Below, in pieces: positions 17,013-26,065 of a stretch of 64,000 bases of DNA. The DNA is from JACPFJ01 sp041738275 (GTDB lineage: Bacteria > Desulfobacterota > Desulfuromonadia > Geobacterales > Pseudopelobacteraceae). The stretch covers positions 12,408-76,407 of the forward strand of contig JBGSQD010000114.1 of NCBI GenBank assembly GCA_041738275.1, given 5' to 3'. Within the stretch, counting starts at the first letter, position 1. Every line of letters starts with the position of its first letter. The translations under genes were made by a program, and so were the position numbers. Below the pieces are notes generated by a model that saw nothing but the letters and a program-made list of their open reading frames with translations, ran no database searches and was not told where the DNA came from.

Positions 17013-17365
17013 CGTTTTGCAAGAGTCTCAAAGGTTTCACGCTTCTGGAGGTGATGATAGCCCTGGCAATCATGGCGACTGTTGTGCTGACTCTGCTGGG
17101 GTCGGTAAATTACCACCTGGGTGTAATAGCTGACGAGCGGGATAATACGACCTTTACCTTGCTGGCGCGTGCCCGGATGGCTGAACTCGAACAAAGCCCG
17201 CTGAAACAGAAGAGTGACGGAAGCTTTGCTCCGAACCATCCCGAACTGAGGTGGCAGGCCGAACTGTTCCCCACGGAGCTCCCTGATCTGCAGAAACTGG
17301 TGGTGCGGGTACGTCGCGATGGCGACAAGCAGGAGGTGGCACTTGTGCGCTTCGTCCTCAAATAG
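17009..17365 (+). CDS. gspI: GspI-like type II secretion minor pseudopilin
   Basis: From ATG 17009 the protein is 118 residues and starts MTFCKSLKGFTLLEVMIALAIM, a prepilin leader cut after Gly9 with the conserved Phe and Glu+5. Size and position (after gspH, before gspJ) fit GspI, which caps the pseudopilus tip with J and K. No strong ribosome site precedes it; translation probably depends on coupling from the 39-residue upstream frame. It overlaps gspJ at its 3' end. Confidence 0.85.
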   Translation: MTFCKSLKGFTLLEVMIALAIMATVVLTLLGSVNYHLGVIADERDNTTFTLLARARMAELEQSPLKQKSDGSFAPNHPELRWQAELFPTELPDLQKLVVRVRRDGDKQEVALVRFVLK

Positions 17366-17963
17366 GGGATTCACCCTGCTGGAGGTCTTGATTGCAGTGG
17401 TGCTGCTTGGTATCCTTTCGTCAGCGCTCTATGGGAGCTATTTTGCAGTGCTCAGGGCAAGGGACAGGGCTTCGGAGGGGATGGAGTCCAGGCGCGAACT
17501 TGGCGGCACCCTCGATCTGCTGCGTCGCGAGATCGCTTCCATGCCGCTGTATAATCGTAATGATAAAAGGCTCCGCTTCGTTGTCGAGGATCGGGACAAC
17601 TTCGGCAAGCCGGCCTCCAATCTGGAGATGACAACGCTGGCACCGCCATCGACTCAGGTGCGCGGTGAGTCGGGCATAATCAATGTTCAGTACCGTATGC
17701 TGGAGAAGAACAAACGTTTTCTCCTGATGCGCCGCGAACATGATGCCCAGCTGGAATTGACAACAGTGCCGAGCTATCCGCAGATGGAACAGATCAATGC
17801 CTTTCTGGTGGAGTGCTACGACGGCTCGAAGTGGGTCAAGAGCTGGGATACCGCCCTGAACGGCAGGCTGCCCAAGATCGTGCGCATCACGGTCCAGATT
17901 GAGGAGAACGGCAAGCCGGTGGAGTTTTCCGTATACTCGGATCCGAAGGTGACCGGTTCATGA
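17343..17963 (+). CDS. gspJ: GspJ-like type II secretion minor pseudopilin
   Basis: TTG 17343 is the preferred start because AGGAGG (17331-17336) lies 6 nt upstream; an in-frame ATG at 17319 inside gspI is the alternative. The leader ends NRGFTLLEVLIAVVLLGIL with cleavage after Gly. The 206-residue length and the beta-rich C-terminal domain fit GspJ. It overlaps gspI by 23 nt and gspK by 4 nt. Confidence 0.85.
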   Translation: MCASSSNRGFTLLEVLIAVVLLGILSSALYGSYFAVLRARDRASEGMESRRELGGTLDLLRREIASMPLYNRNDKRLRFVVEDRDNFGKPASNLEMTTLAPPSTQVRGESGIINVQYRMLEKNKRFLLMRREHDAQLELTTVPSYPQMEQINAFLVECYDGSKWVKSWDTALNGRLPKIVRITVQIEENGKPVEFSVYSDPKVTGS

Positions 17964-18898
17964 CCCCGCTGCGTAAATGGGGCGAAAAAGGTTTTGCCCT
18001 GGTGCTGACCTTGGTGGTGACCGCGCTGATGGTGGCGGTGACCGCCGAGATGATCCACCAGGTCTACGTGGATACCTCGCTCAGCCGCGGTTTCCGTGAC
18101 GGGCAGCAGGCCTCGCTCCTGGCGGAATCCGGTATCAGCGGTGGGACAAAATTGCTCCAGTTGGCACTGTCCAGCCAAAATTTCAGCGCCCTCACCGACA
18201 AGTGGGCAGAACCTTTCAGGTTGGACGACGACACCGGAACGATCGAGATCACGGCAACCGAGGAAAGCGGCAGAATCAATCTCAACGGCCTGGTGTTTAC
18301 CAATAGTGAATTTGATCCCTTTACCCTGGCCGCGCTTAAGAGATTGGGTAAAAGGCTGCAGATCCCTGAAGATTGCTGGAGCGCCTTGGCAGACTGGCTT
18401 GACAGCGATGACCTTCCCCGCTCAGGCGGGGCGGAAACGAACTATTACAAATCGCTGAACCCCTCCACAAGGCCGTACAGCGCCCATAACGCCAAGCTGT
18501 CGACACTGGCGGAGCTGTCGCTGGTCAAGGGCTTCACGCCGGAAATCATTGCCAGGCTGCGGCCGTTTGTGACAATCTTCGAGTCTGTTGGAGGCATTTC
18601 ACAGATCAACATCAATACTGCTCCCAAAGAGGTTGTGGCTGCCCTGGATGACCGTATCGACGACCGCATGGCCGAGCGGATTCTTGAAGAACGGCGGCTG
18701 AAGCCGTTCGCGGTGCTGGGTGAATTGTCGCGGGTTGACGGTCAGCTCAGCCTCTCGCTGGCCGGGAGGGTAAGCGTCAAGGGTAATGTCTTCAGGGTCG
18801 CCTCCGTGGCGCGGGTCAAGGATACATCCCGGACAGTGGAAGCTGTGTTGCGGCTGACCGGCGGGAAGCCGGATTGTCTGTCGTGGCAGGAGTATTGA
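17960..18898 (+). CDS. gspK: GspK-like type II secretion minor pseudopilin
   Basis: The 312-residue protein has a prepilin-type start, KWGEKGFALVLTLVVTALM, but with Ala/Leu instead of Glu at +5, the hallmark of GspK. The large inserted alpha domain (about residues 100-230) has two helix-hairpin-helix-like segments, SLVKGFTPEIIARL and ININTAPKEVVAALDD, usual for GspK. It forms the tip complex with GspI and GspJ. A 198-nt gap follows before gspL, the longest break in this cluster. Confidence 0.87.
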   Translation: MTPLRKWGEKGFALVLTLVVTALMVAVTAEMIHQVYVDTSLSRGFRDGQQASLLAESGISGGTKLLQLALSSQNFSALTDKWAEPFRLDDDTGTIEITATEESGRINLNGLVFTNSEFDPFTLAALKRLGKRLQIPEDCWSALADWLDSDDLPRSGGAETNYYKSLNPSTRPYSAHNAKLSTLAELSLVKGFTPEIIARLRPFVTIFESVGGISQININTAPKEVVAALDDRIDDRMAERILEERRLKPFAVLGELSRVDGQLSLSLAGRVSVKGNVFRVASVARVKDTSRTVEAVLRLTGGKPDCLSWQEY

Positions 18899-19096
18899 CC
18901 ATGTTATTCCAATCGGCAATGCAGGGGCAAATCTCTGTTTGCCCGGCATCAGATCGATGACAAAAATCGCCCTTACGAACCGATTATGTTATCTTGATGG
19001 TGATGGCTGATTATTTACCCTGACATATCTATTCGGCATCTCCATGGGAAACCAATTTTTGCTGAATAGTTACAACCTAACAAACATAGGAACGTT

Positions 19097-20410
19097 ATGG
19101 AATATCTGATAATCCAGGTCGATGAAAAGCAGGTGACAGCTGCCAGGTTCGGAGTCTCGGGTCGGACGGAGACCCTTGCAGGGGCGGCTTCGTTTTTGTT
19201 GGGCGAAGAGCAGGACCTGCCCGCCGTGATTGCCCGGATTGCCGAGGGAATCAACGGATCCCCACGGATTGTGCTCTGTCTGGCACCGGCGTTGTTTGCC
19301 CATCGAACAGTGGAACTGCCGCTCACGGATCTGCGCAAGGTGCGCGAGGTTCTGCCTGCCCAGCTGCAGAGCGAGATGGCGCTGCCGGTTGAGGAAGCGG
19401 TCTTTGATGCACTGCCGGCCGCTGGCGGTAAAATTCTGGCGCTGTGGGCAAAGCGGGCAGATATTGCCCAGGCCATTAATGATTTCAAGGCAGCGGGTCT
19501 CGAACCCCATGTAGTCAGCTCCGTCCCGTTTGCCTGGGGTTTTCTCCCCGGCATAGGCCAGGGGTGCATTTTGTGCGATGGCAGCGCCGTGACGGTTATT
19601 GAGGAAGGGCGGCTGTCATTTATCCGGGCCATCAGCGGTTCCGAGCCGGGCAAACAGCTTGGATCCACCCTTTCTGCCCTGGAGTTGTCAGGCATGACGG
19701 TTCCCGCACAGCTGCTCGTCTTCGGGGAACAGGCCGATACGCTTCTGTCTGCGGAGGGGCTTCCCCTGGCAGCGGAACGGCTGGAACTCCAGGATGAGCA
19801 GGCGCTTTTGTTCAGAAACGAGGAGACCTTTCAACAGCTGGCCGGGCTGTATGCTGTTGCACGAGCCAGCCATGCCGGTGCGCTGCCTGACTTTCGCCGT
19901 GATGAGCTGGCCTGGACGGCCGGTGATGTGAAACTCAGAAAAAAAATGCTTCTGACCGCCACCATGGTTCTGGTGATCGTACTGCTGATGTTTGTTTCCA
20001 AAGGGGTGCAGTACCGCGCCGCCAAGGCCGACCTTGCCTCCCTGAACAACTCCATAGCCGGCATCTACAGGGAGATCTTTCCCACCCGGGCCAAGGCGGT
20101 GGATGAGCTGGCGGAAGTCAAGGGTGAAATCAGGAAGCTTGCGGGAGTGGATAGTTCCAGTGGCATCCTTGATATGCTAAAGCGCCTGGCCGAGGCAAAA
20201 GGGACCAGCATCAACGGCCTCTACGAAGCCGAGCTGGAAGGGCGTGCCGTGCGGATCAAGGGAGATGCCCGTTCAGCCCAGGCGGTCAATGAATTCAAGG
20301 CAAGCATCACTCCACTGATGGCGACGGTCGAACTGGGAGAGGTCAAGAGTCGGCCCGATGGTACGGTGACCTTCACGCTGACCGGCACTCTCAAGGAGGT
20401 GAATAAATGA
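19097..20410 (+). CDS. gspL: GspL-like type II secretion inner-membrane protein
   Basis: The 437-residue protein has a cytoplasmic actin/PilM-like region (about 1-280), including AELPLTDLRKVREVLPAQLQ-like and SGSEPGKQLGSTLSALEL segments. A single transmembrane helix follows (LLTATMVLVIVLLMFV, about 292-312), then a coiled-coil and ferredoxin-like periplasmic domain. GspL links the GspE ATPase to the membrane platform with GspM. AGGA lies 5 nt before the ATG. The 198-nt gap upstream contains a hairpin GGGCAAA-TCTCTG-TTTGCCC (18925-18944) without a U-run, so gspL may also have its own promoter. Confidence 0.85.
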   Translation: MEYLIIQVDEKQVTAARFGVSGRTETLAGAASFLLGEEQDLPAVIARIAEGINGSPRIVLCLAPALFAHRTVELPLTDLRKVREVLPAQLQSEMALPVEEAVFDALPAAGGKILALWAKRADIAQAINDFKAAGLEPHVVSSVPFAWGFLPGIGQGCILCDGSAVTVIEEGRLSFIRAISGSEPGKQLGSTLSALELSGMTVPAQLLVFGEQADTLLSAEGLPLAAERLELQDEQALLFRNEETFQQLAGLYAVARASHAGALPDFRRDELAWTAGDVKLRKKMLLTATMVLVIVLLMFVSKGVQYRAAKADLASLNNSIAGIYREIFPTRAKAVDELAEVKGEIRKLAGVDSSSGILDMLKRLAEAKGTSINGLYEAELEGRAVRIKGDARSAQAVNEFKASITPLMATVELGEVKSRPDGTVTFTLTGTLKEVNK

Positions 20411-20955
20411 GACTCCTTACGGATGCCCTGGATTTCTGGCGCAATCTGGATAACCGGATACGTCTGCGTGCCGGTTATGCCCTGATTGTGCTGCTGGTAA
20501 TTATTATGGCCTGGTCGGCTCTGGCGGCAAAGGTAGCTGACCTGGAGCGCAAGCGTGCCGCCCGGGAAATGGTGCTCAAGGAATTGTTGCCGCTCAAGAT
20601 AGCCTATCGCACGGCCAAGCAGTCGTCCTCTTTGTTGACCGGCAGGATGGCATCGCTGCGTGCCGATGATTCCCCGGCCAAGATCATTGAAGAGATCGGT
20701 ATCAAGGGCAAGGGGGTCAAGATTGTTTCGCTCAAGGGCGAGGAGCGCAGCGGCATAGTTGAGGACGCCGCGGATGTGCGTATTGAGGGGCTTACGGCCA
20801 ATGAGGCAATCAATCTGGTTTACCGGCTGGAGAAGGGGAGTCGGCCGATGGTGGTGAAGAAGGCCAACCTGCGGGTGCGGTTTGACGACCCCTCCCGCAT
20901 GGACCTGGCCCTGATCGTGGCCTTGCTGAAGCCGGCCCCCGGGACAGCCAGATGA
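20407..20955 (+). CDS. gspM: GspM-like type II secretion inner-membrane protein
   Basis: This 182-residue bitopic protein has one N-terminal membrane helix (GYALIVLLVIIMAWSALAAKV, about 23-43). A coiled-coil (ERKRAAREMVLKELLPLK) and a periplasmic ferredoxin-like domain with the family-typical IEGLTANEAINLVYRLEKG follow. It overlaps gspL by 4 nt and gspN by 4 nt. GspM dimerises with GspL in the secretion platform. Confidence 0.82.
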   Translation: MRLLTDALDFWRNLDNRIRLRAGYALIVLLVIIMAWSALAAKVADLERKRAAREMVLKELLPLKIAYRTAKQSSSLLTGRMASLRADDSPAKIIEEIGIKGKGVKIVSLKGEERSGIVEDAADVRIEGLTANEAINLVYRLEKGSRPMVVKKANLRVRFDDPSRMDLALIVALLKPAPGTAR

Positions 20956-21794
20956 TTACTCGGCAGAGCCTGCTGCGGGGCGCCGGCCTGTTTGCCGCCG
21001 GACTATCACTTTTCATGGTCTGTTGCTATCTTTTTATCCCCATGGGCCGGGTCAACGCTGCCATCAATCAGATCCTGGCAGCCCAAGGCCTGAGCCTGTC
21101 GCCAAAGGCACGCCAGACCATCCTTCCAGGGGTGGTCTGGAACAACCTGCAGCTTTCTTCCAATCAGGGGGCATTGATCAGTTGCGAACGGCTGAAGCTG
21201 CAACTGAGATTGCTGCCTCTTCTGACCGGCCGGATAGCGCTGGGCGCTACGGCCCACATCGGGCCGGGTCAAGCGGTCCTGGAATATGGCGTGACAGGTA
21301 AGGATGCCCTCAAGCTCCAGGCCAATGGCATTGGTCTGGCAGACATCCCTTTTTTCAAGACAGCGCTGGGAGCCAAGGTCGGCGGCAACCTGTGGAGCGA
21401 AGGGAGCGTCACGCGCGGTCCGAAAGGTTTGAACGGCGATCTGAAACTGGAGCTCCGCCAGCTGGAATTCTCAGGGGTGAAGCTGGGGGCGTTTCCGCTC
21501 CCGGATGCCGCCAATTTGGGCACCCAGGGGATGATACGAGTCACTGACGGCGCTGTCAGGCTGGAAAGTTTCACCCTGCAGGGCGAAGGTATATACATGC
21601 GTCTCTCGGGTGATCTCCCCAGTGGAGTACATGCGGTCAATGCACCACTCAACTTGTCGCTGGAGATTATGCCCAAGCCGGAATTCCTGGACAAACAGAA
21701 GCTGGTTTTTATGTTGCTGGCCAAATTCATGGTATCACCTGGTGTGTATCGGGTTCCGATCAAAGGGACGCTGCTCAAGCCTGTGATCCTGTGA
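20952..21794 (+). CDS. gspN: GspN-like protein (AsmA-related periplasmic domain)
   Basis: The 280-residue protein has an N-terminal membrane anchor (GLFAAGLSLFMVCCYLFI, about 12-30) and a beta-rich domain. That domain contains repeated AsmA-like strands, for example LKLELRQLEFSGVKLGAFPL and LNLSLEIMPKPEF, the pattern of the T2SS protein N family in deltaproteobacteria. Its exact role in secretion is poorly defined. It follows gspM by ATGA overlap and ends the H-N series. gspC, D, E, F and G are not in the window. Confidence 0.75.
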   Translation: MITRQSLLRGAGLFAAGLSLFMVCCYLFIPMGRVNAAINQILAAQGLSLSPKARQTILPGVVWNNLQLSSNQGALISCERLKLQLRLLPLLTGRIALGATAHIGPGQAVLEYGVTGKDALKLQANGIGLADIPFFKTALGAKVGGNLWSEGSVTRGPKGLNGDLKLELRQLEFSGVKLGAFPLPDAANLGTQGMIRVTDGAVRLESFTLQGEGIYMRLSGDLPSGVHAVNAPLNLSLEIMPKPEFLDKQKLVFMLLAKFMVSPGVYRVPIKGTLLKPVIL

Positions 21795-21815
21795 GGCACT
21801 GCACAAAACTGATAA

Positions 21816-22982
21816 ATGAGTATAGATGATGGAGACTTGGTTGCCATGGCTTTGAAGTTGGGTGAATTACTGATTAATGAAGGTCTGCTGACGCAGGAGC
21901 AGCTCGATGAGGCCCTCAAGTGCCAGGTGGTTTTCGGCATCAAGCTGGGCAGCAGCCTGATCGAGATGGGTTTTATCGAAGAAGGCAAGCTGGTAAAGCT
22001 CCTTAGCAAGAAGCTGGGCGTACCTGCCGTGACCCGCAAGGAGCTCATGGAAGTGCCCTATTCGATATACAGCCTGCTGCCCTCTTCGGTAGCTGAAAAA
22101 CACCGGGTAATTCCCTTCAAGCTGGAAAACAAGCGTCTCAGTATCGCCATGTCGGATCCGACCGACTTCAATGCCATAGATGAACTTGCATTTGTAACGG
22201 GTTACATCATCCAACCTCATATTGCGCCGGATATCCGGATCTCCATGGCACTGGAAAAATATTACCAGATTCAACGCGACATGCGTTATCTGAGTGTGTC
22301 GAGGGGGGGATTCAAGGGTGTGGTTGCGCCGAATGTCTCACCCACCGAGGCGCCGCAACATGACCCGATTGCAATAACCTACCAGAAAGAAAATGGTGAA
22401 CTGCTCAATATTGAAATACCGGCTGAATTCGAAGGCTTTGGATCATTGCCCGATCTGCCGGTGGAGCTGGTCACACAGCAAGATAAGCTGGTTCGCTACA
22501 CGATCGACAAGCTTTCGCTCGATTTTGCCGCTGCCAGGGAACGTGACGATATCGCCGATATATTCATAAAGTACCTGGGGCAGGAATTTACCACCGGGGC
22601 GCTGTTCATCGTGCGGGGCAACGCTGCTGTAGGGTGGCGCGGGGTTACGGGTGGAAAGCTGTTGGCCGATTTCGGCGAGTTGAGCCTTCTGTTGAGCAAA
22701 CCGTCCGTACTGCGGGATATTGTCGAGACGAGGAACTTTTCCATGGGGACCCTGATCAATACCCCGGAAAACCGGCAGATCCTCCAGGCGCTGAAGACGG
22801 CTTCCGAAACCTCGCTGCTGGTTCTGCCGATTGTCATGCTCAACAAGGTGGTGGCCGCTGTGCTGGTCTCGGCCGATATGGATGCCCAGGGAAAACGGCT
22901 GGCTGAATTGCAGAAGCTGGTCAGAAAGGCGTCGCTGGCATTCGAGATGCTGATTATCAAAAACAAGATTTTAATGACATGA
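21816..22982 (+). CDS. MshEN-domain protein without an ATPase domain
   Basis: The region KLGELLINEGLLTQEQLDEAL to about residue 150 is the MshEN domain found at the N-terminus of GspE/PilB-type ATPases, in which it can bind c-di-GMP. It includes KLGSSLIEMGFIEEGKLVKLLSKKLGVPA. No Walker A or B motif follows. The C-terminal half (about 210-385) instead looks like a small alpha/beta, GAF-like domain. Start may be 21816 or ATG 21846, which has GGAGA 10 nt upstream and begins right at the domain. It lies 21 nt after gspN and overlaps nadD by 4 nt. It may be a regulator or adaptor for secretion. Confidence 0.75.
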   Translation: MSIDDGDLVAMALKLGELLINEGLLTQEQLDEALKCQVVFGIKLGSSLIEMGFIEEGKLVKLLSKKLGVPAVTRKELMEVPYSIYSLLPSSVAEKHRVIPFKLENKRLSIAMSDPTDFNAIDELAFVTGYIIQPHIAPDIRISMALEKYYQIQRDMRYLSVSRGGFKGVVAPNVSPTEAPQHDPIAITYQKENGELLNIEIPAEFEGFGSLPDLPVELVTQQDKLVRYTIDKLSLDFAAARERDDIADIFIKYLGQEFTTGALFIVRGNAAVGWRGVTGGKLLADFGELSLLLSKPSVLRDIVETRNFSMGTLINTPENRQILQALKTASETSLLVLPIVMLNKVVAAVLVSADMDAQGKRLAELQKLVRKASLAFEMLIIKNKILMT

Positions 22983-23629
22983 AGATCGGCCTGATGGGTG
23001 GTACATTCAACCCGGTCCACCTGGCCCACCTGCGTATCGCGGAAGAGGCCCGGGATCTGTGCAGTCTGGACAAGGTGGTGTTCATCCCGGCTGCTGATCC
23101 GCCCCATAAGCCGCTGGCCGGAGATGTGCCCTTCAGGCAGCGCTATGAGATGGTTCGGCTGGCCATTGCCGGCAACCCGGCCTTTGAGCTGTCCGACATC
23201 GAGGAACAGCGTCCGGGCAAGTCCTATTCCATCGATACGATTGCTGCATTCCGTCGCGAGCAACCAGAGGATCAGCTGTTCTTCATCATCGGCAGCGACT
23301 CCTTTCTGGAGATTGGACTGTGGCACCGTTATGTCGAGATCTTCCGATCGTGCAATCTGATCGTGGTCGAGCGGCCAGGGTACCCGGTAAACGATCCCGT
23401 CTCGGCCCTGCCGGTTGCCATCAGGGGAGAAGTCCGATATACTCGTGACTTACATCGTCTGGAGCACGCAGCAGGAACCACAGTCAAGTTTTTATCGGGG
23501 TGTCCACTGGAAGTCTCCTCCAGCGAGATCAGGCGCCTGGCAGCAGCAGGGCATTCCATTACTTACCTAGTCCCACCTGAGGTGGAGGCGTATATCAAGG
23601 AGCAAAGGATCTATACAGAATGCCCATAA
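22979..23629 (+). CDS. nadD: Nicotinate-nucleotide adenylyltransferase
   Basis: NadD converts nicotinate mononucleotide and ATP to deamido-NAD. The 216-residue protein has the nucleotidyltransferase signature GGTFNPVHLAHLRIAEEA at the start, PAADPPHKP, the GSDSFLEIGLWHRY segment and the C-terminal SSSEIRRLAAAGHS motif (ISSTxIR-type). Length and motifs are normal. ATG overlaps the upstream stop; rsfS starts inside its 3' end (10 nt overlap), the common nadD-rsfS-rlmH order. Confidence 0.96.
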   Translation: MKIGLMGGTFNPVHLAHLRIAEEARDLCSLDKVVFIPAADPPHKPLAGDVPFRQRYEMVRLAIAGNPAFELSDIEEQRPGKSYSIDTIAAFRREQPEDQLFFIIGSDSFLEIGLWHRYVEIFRSCNLIVVERPGYPVNDPVSALPVAIRGEVRYTRDLHRLEHAAGTTVKFLSGCPLEVSSSEIRRLAAAGHSITYLVPPEVEAYIKEQRIYTECP

Positions 23630-24033
23630 AGAAAACAACAGCAGCAGTAAAACCGAGCCTGACCGCCACCGAACGGGCACTCAAGTGCGCCGAACTGGCC
23701 TTCGACAAGAAGGCGTTTGACATCCGCGCCGTTGATATCTCCAAGGTTTCCTCCATTGCCGATTATCTGGTGATCATCTCCGGCGGCTCGGACCGCCAGG
23801 TACAGGCTATTACCGACAGCATCCGCACCGGCCTCAAGAAGTACGGCAAGGTCAATGACATTGAGGGAGCCAATGAAGGGAAGTGGGTTGTCATGGATTA
23901 CGGCGATGTCCTCGTCCATATCTTTCATGATCCGCTCCGGCATTATTACGACCTTGACGGGTTGTGGAACATGGCGCCGGAAATGGAATTGCCCAAAGAA
24001 ATCCGTGAGGCCCGCAAGGAAAGCGATTTTTGA
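23620..24033 (+). CDS. rsfS: Ribosomal silencing factor RsfS
   Basis: RsfS binds uL14 and blocks 30S-50S joining under nutrient limitation. The 137-residue protein has the family core, DISKVSSIADYLVIISGGSDRQVQAI, and the DVLVHIFHDPLRHYYDLDGLW C-terminal signature. It overlaps nadD upstream and rlmH downstream by 4 nt. The N-terminal Lys/Thr/Ala extension of about 12 residues is slightly longer than usual. Confidence 0.94.
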   Translation: MPIKKTTAAVKPSLTATERALKCAELAFDKKAFDIRAVDISKVSSIADYLVIISGGSDRQVQAITDSIRTGLKKYGKVNDIEGANEGKWVVMDYGDVLVHIFHDPLRHYYDLDGLWNMAPEMELPKEIREARKESDF

Positions 24034-24488
24034 AAATCAAGGTGCTATGGGTTGGCAAAAGTCGCGATCCATGGGTCAAGGATGCGCTCGGTGACTACGC
24101 CGGTCGTATCCGCCGTTATTCCCCTTTGGAACTGATCGACATCCGAGATGAAAAGGGTGCTGAAGCAGAAGAGATGCGGCGTCGCGAGTGCGAGCGGCTG
24201 GAGAAGCAGATTCCGCCCAATGCTACCCTGATCCTGCTGGATGAACGGGGCGAACAGATGGACTCGCCCGGTCTGGCAGCCTATATCGGCAAGCAACGCG
24301 ATTCAGGTTTAAGTGACCTGGTATTCGTCATCGGCGGGGCCTACGGATTTTCCGAGGAGTTTCGTTGCCGGGGCAAGCTGCTTGCCTTGTCACGCATGAC
24401 CTTCACCCACCAGATGGTGCGGGTATTTCTGCTGGAGCAGATCTACCGGGCTTTTACGATATTAAATGGCGAGCCTTATCATCATTAA
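24030..24488 (+). CDS. rlmH: RlmH, 23S rRNA pseudouridine1915 N3-methyltransferase
   Basis: This SPOUT-family enzyme methylates pseudouridine 1915 in helix 69 of 23S rRNA on the assembled ribosome. The 152-residue product has LILLDERGEQMDSPGLA, the knot segment DLVFVIGGAYGFSEEFR, and the C-terminal LSRMTFTHQMVRVFLLEQIYRA..GEPYHH signature. The start is TTG 24030, overlapping the rsfS stop. Length is typical. Confidence 0.95.
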   Translation: MKIKVLWVGKSRDPWVKDALGDYAGRIRRYSPLELIDIRDEKGAEAEEMRRRECERLEKQIPPNATLILLDERGEQMDSPGLAAYIGKQRDSGLSDLVFVIGGAYGFSEEFRCRGKLLALSRMTFTHQMVRVFLLEQIYRAFTILNGEPYHH

Positions 24489-24503
24489 CCATATGGAGAC
24501 CAT

Positions 24504-26042
24504 ATGTCCAAAAAACCGCTCCTCCTCATGATCCTCGACGGCTGGGGGATCAACCCCAATTCCGCTCACAATGCCGTGGCCCTGGCTGATACACCTAACC
24601 TGAAGCGCCTGTTGACGGAGTATCCGCATGTTCCGATCCGCACCTCCGGCATGGCGGTTGGTCTGCCTGACGGGCAGATGGGCAACTCCGAGGTCGGCCA
24701 CCTCAATATCGGCGCCGGTCGAGTGGTTTACCAGGATCTGACCCGCATCACCAAATCGATCCTGGATGGCGACTTTTTCACCAATCCGGTGCTGTTGGAA
24801 TGCATTGCCAAAACAAAGGCGTCCGGCGGTCGGCTGCACCTGGCCGGTCTGCTGTCGGACGGCGGGGTGCACTCCCACAATACCCACCTGTATGCCCTGC
24901 TGGAACTGGCCAAACAGGAAGGGCTGACAGAGGTCTTTGTTCACTGCCTGCTGGATGGCCGCGACACCCCCCCCCAGAGCGGCGCCGAGTATCTGGATCA
25001 GCTGGAGGCGGAGATAGAGCGTATCGGCTGCGGACGGATAGCCACGGTGATGGGACGTTATTACGCCATGGACCGGGACAACCGCTGGGACCGGGTGGAA
25101 AAGGCCTACAACGCCATGGTCTGCGGTCAGGGAGAACAGTACACCTCTGCAAAAGAGGCTATAGAGCGCAGCTACGCCGCTGGGGTGCATGACGAATTCG
25201 TGCTGCCGGTTGTGATTGCCGGGAATGGCACACCAGTAGGAACGGTCAGGGATGGCGACGGTTTCATCTTCTTCAACTTCCGCTCCGACCGGGCCCGCGA
25301 GATCAGTCGTGCCATCGCCCTGGAAGGCTTTGACGGCTTCGAGCGCCGCTGCTGGCCCAGTCTGGCCGGCTATGTCTGCATGACGGAGTACGATGCCACC
25401 TTCGGCCTCCCCATAGCCTTCGGTTCCACGGAGCTGACCAATATCCTGGGCGGGGTGCTGGGCGCTGCCGGGCTGAAACAGCTGCGCATCGCCGAGACCG
25501 AGAAGTACGCCCATGTGACCTTCTTTTTCAACGGCGGCAGCGAGGTTCCCTTCCCCGGTGAGGATCGAGTACTGATCCCCTCACCCAAAGAGGTGGCCAC
25601 CTACGACCAGAAGCCGGAGATGAGCGCCTTTCTGGTTACGGACGAGCTCTTGGCTCGCATTGACAGCGGCGTCTACGACGTGATCATTCTTAATTTCGCC
25701 AACTGCGACATGGTCGGCCATACCGGCATCGAAGCGGCAGCCATCAAGGCGGTGGAGGCGGTGGACAGCTGTGTCGGCCGGATCGTGGCCAAGGTGCGAG
25801 AACAGGGCGGAGCTGCGCTGATCACCGCTGATCACGGCAATGCCGAGCAGTTGATGGATGAGAACGGGGAACCGTTCACGGCCCACACCACCAACCCGGT
25901 CTGGTTCGTGGTGGTGGACGACAGCCGCAAGGGTGCTACCCTTCGCGAAGGCGGGCGCCTGGCGGATATCGCCCCGACCATGCTGAAGATGCTGGGGGTG
26001 GCGCAGCCGTTGGAGATGACCGGGGAGAGCCTTCTGGTCTGA
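24504..26042 (+). CDS. gpmI: Phosphoglycerate mutase, 2,3-bisphosphoglycerate-independent
   Basis: GpmI interconverts 3- and 2-phosphoglycerate with two Mn ions. The 512-residue protein belongs to the alkaline phosphatase superfamily: metal-binding LDGWG (Asp12), the phosphorylated Ser62 in GQMGNSEVGHLNIGAGR, HCLLDGRDTPP, and the C-terminal metal sites NFANCDMVGHTG and ITADHGNAE. Length is standard. It follows rlmH by 15 nt and continues the nadD-rsfS-rlmH-gpmI unit. Confidence 0.97.
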   Translation: MSKKPLLLMILDGWGINPNSAHNAVALADTPNLKRLLTEYPHVPIRTSGMAVGLPDGQMGNSEVGHLNIGAGRVVYQDLTRITKSILDGDFFTNPVLLECIAKTKASGGRLHLAGLLSDGGVHSHNTHLYALLELAKQEGLTEVFVHCLLDGRDTPPQSGAEYLDQLEAEIERIGCGRIATVMGRYYAMDRDNRWDRVEKAYNAMVCGQGEQYTSAKEAIERSYAAGVHDEFVLPVVIAGNGTPVGTVRDGDGFIFFNFRSDRAREISRAIALEGFDGFERRCWPSLAGYVCMTEYDATFGLPIAFGSTELTNILGGVLGAAGLKQLRIAETEKYAHVTFFFNGGSEVPFPGEDRVLIPSPKEVATYDQKPEMSAFLVTDELLARIDSGVYDVIILNFANCDMVGHTGIEAAAIKAVEAVDSCVGRIVAKVREQGGAALITADHGNAEQLMDENGEPFTAHTTNPVWFVVVDDSRKGATLREGGRLADIAPTMLKMLGVAQPLEMTGESLLV

Positions 26043-26065
26043 CAAAGGATTTGAAAGGATATCTC

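Noticed and set aside
18925..18944. Hairpin GGGCAAA-TCTCTG-TTTGCCC between gspK and gspL as a terminator
   Set aside because: A 7-bp stem without any U-run; it would not terminate efficiently, and gspL is expected in the same operon.
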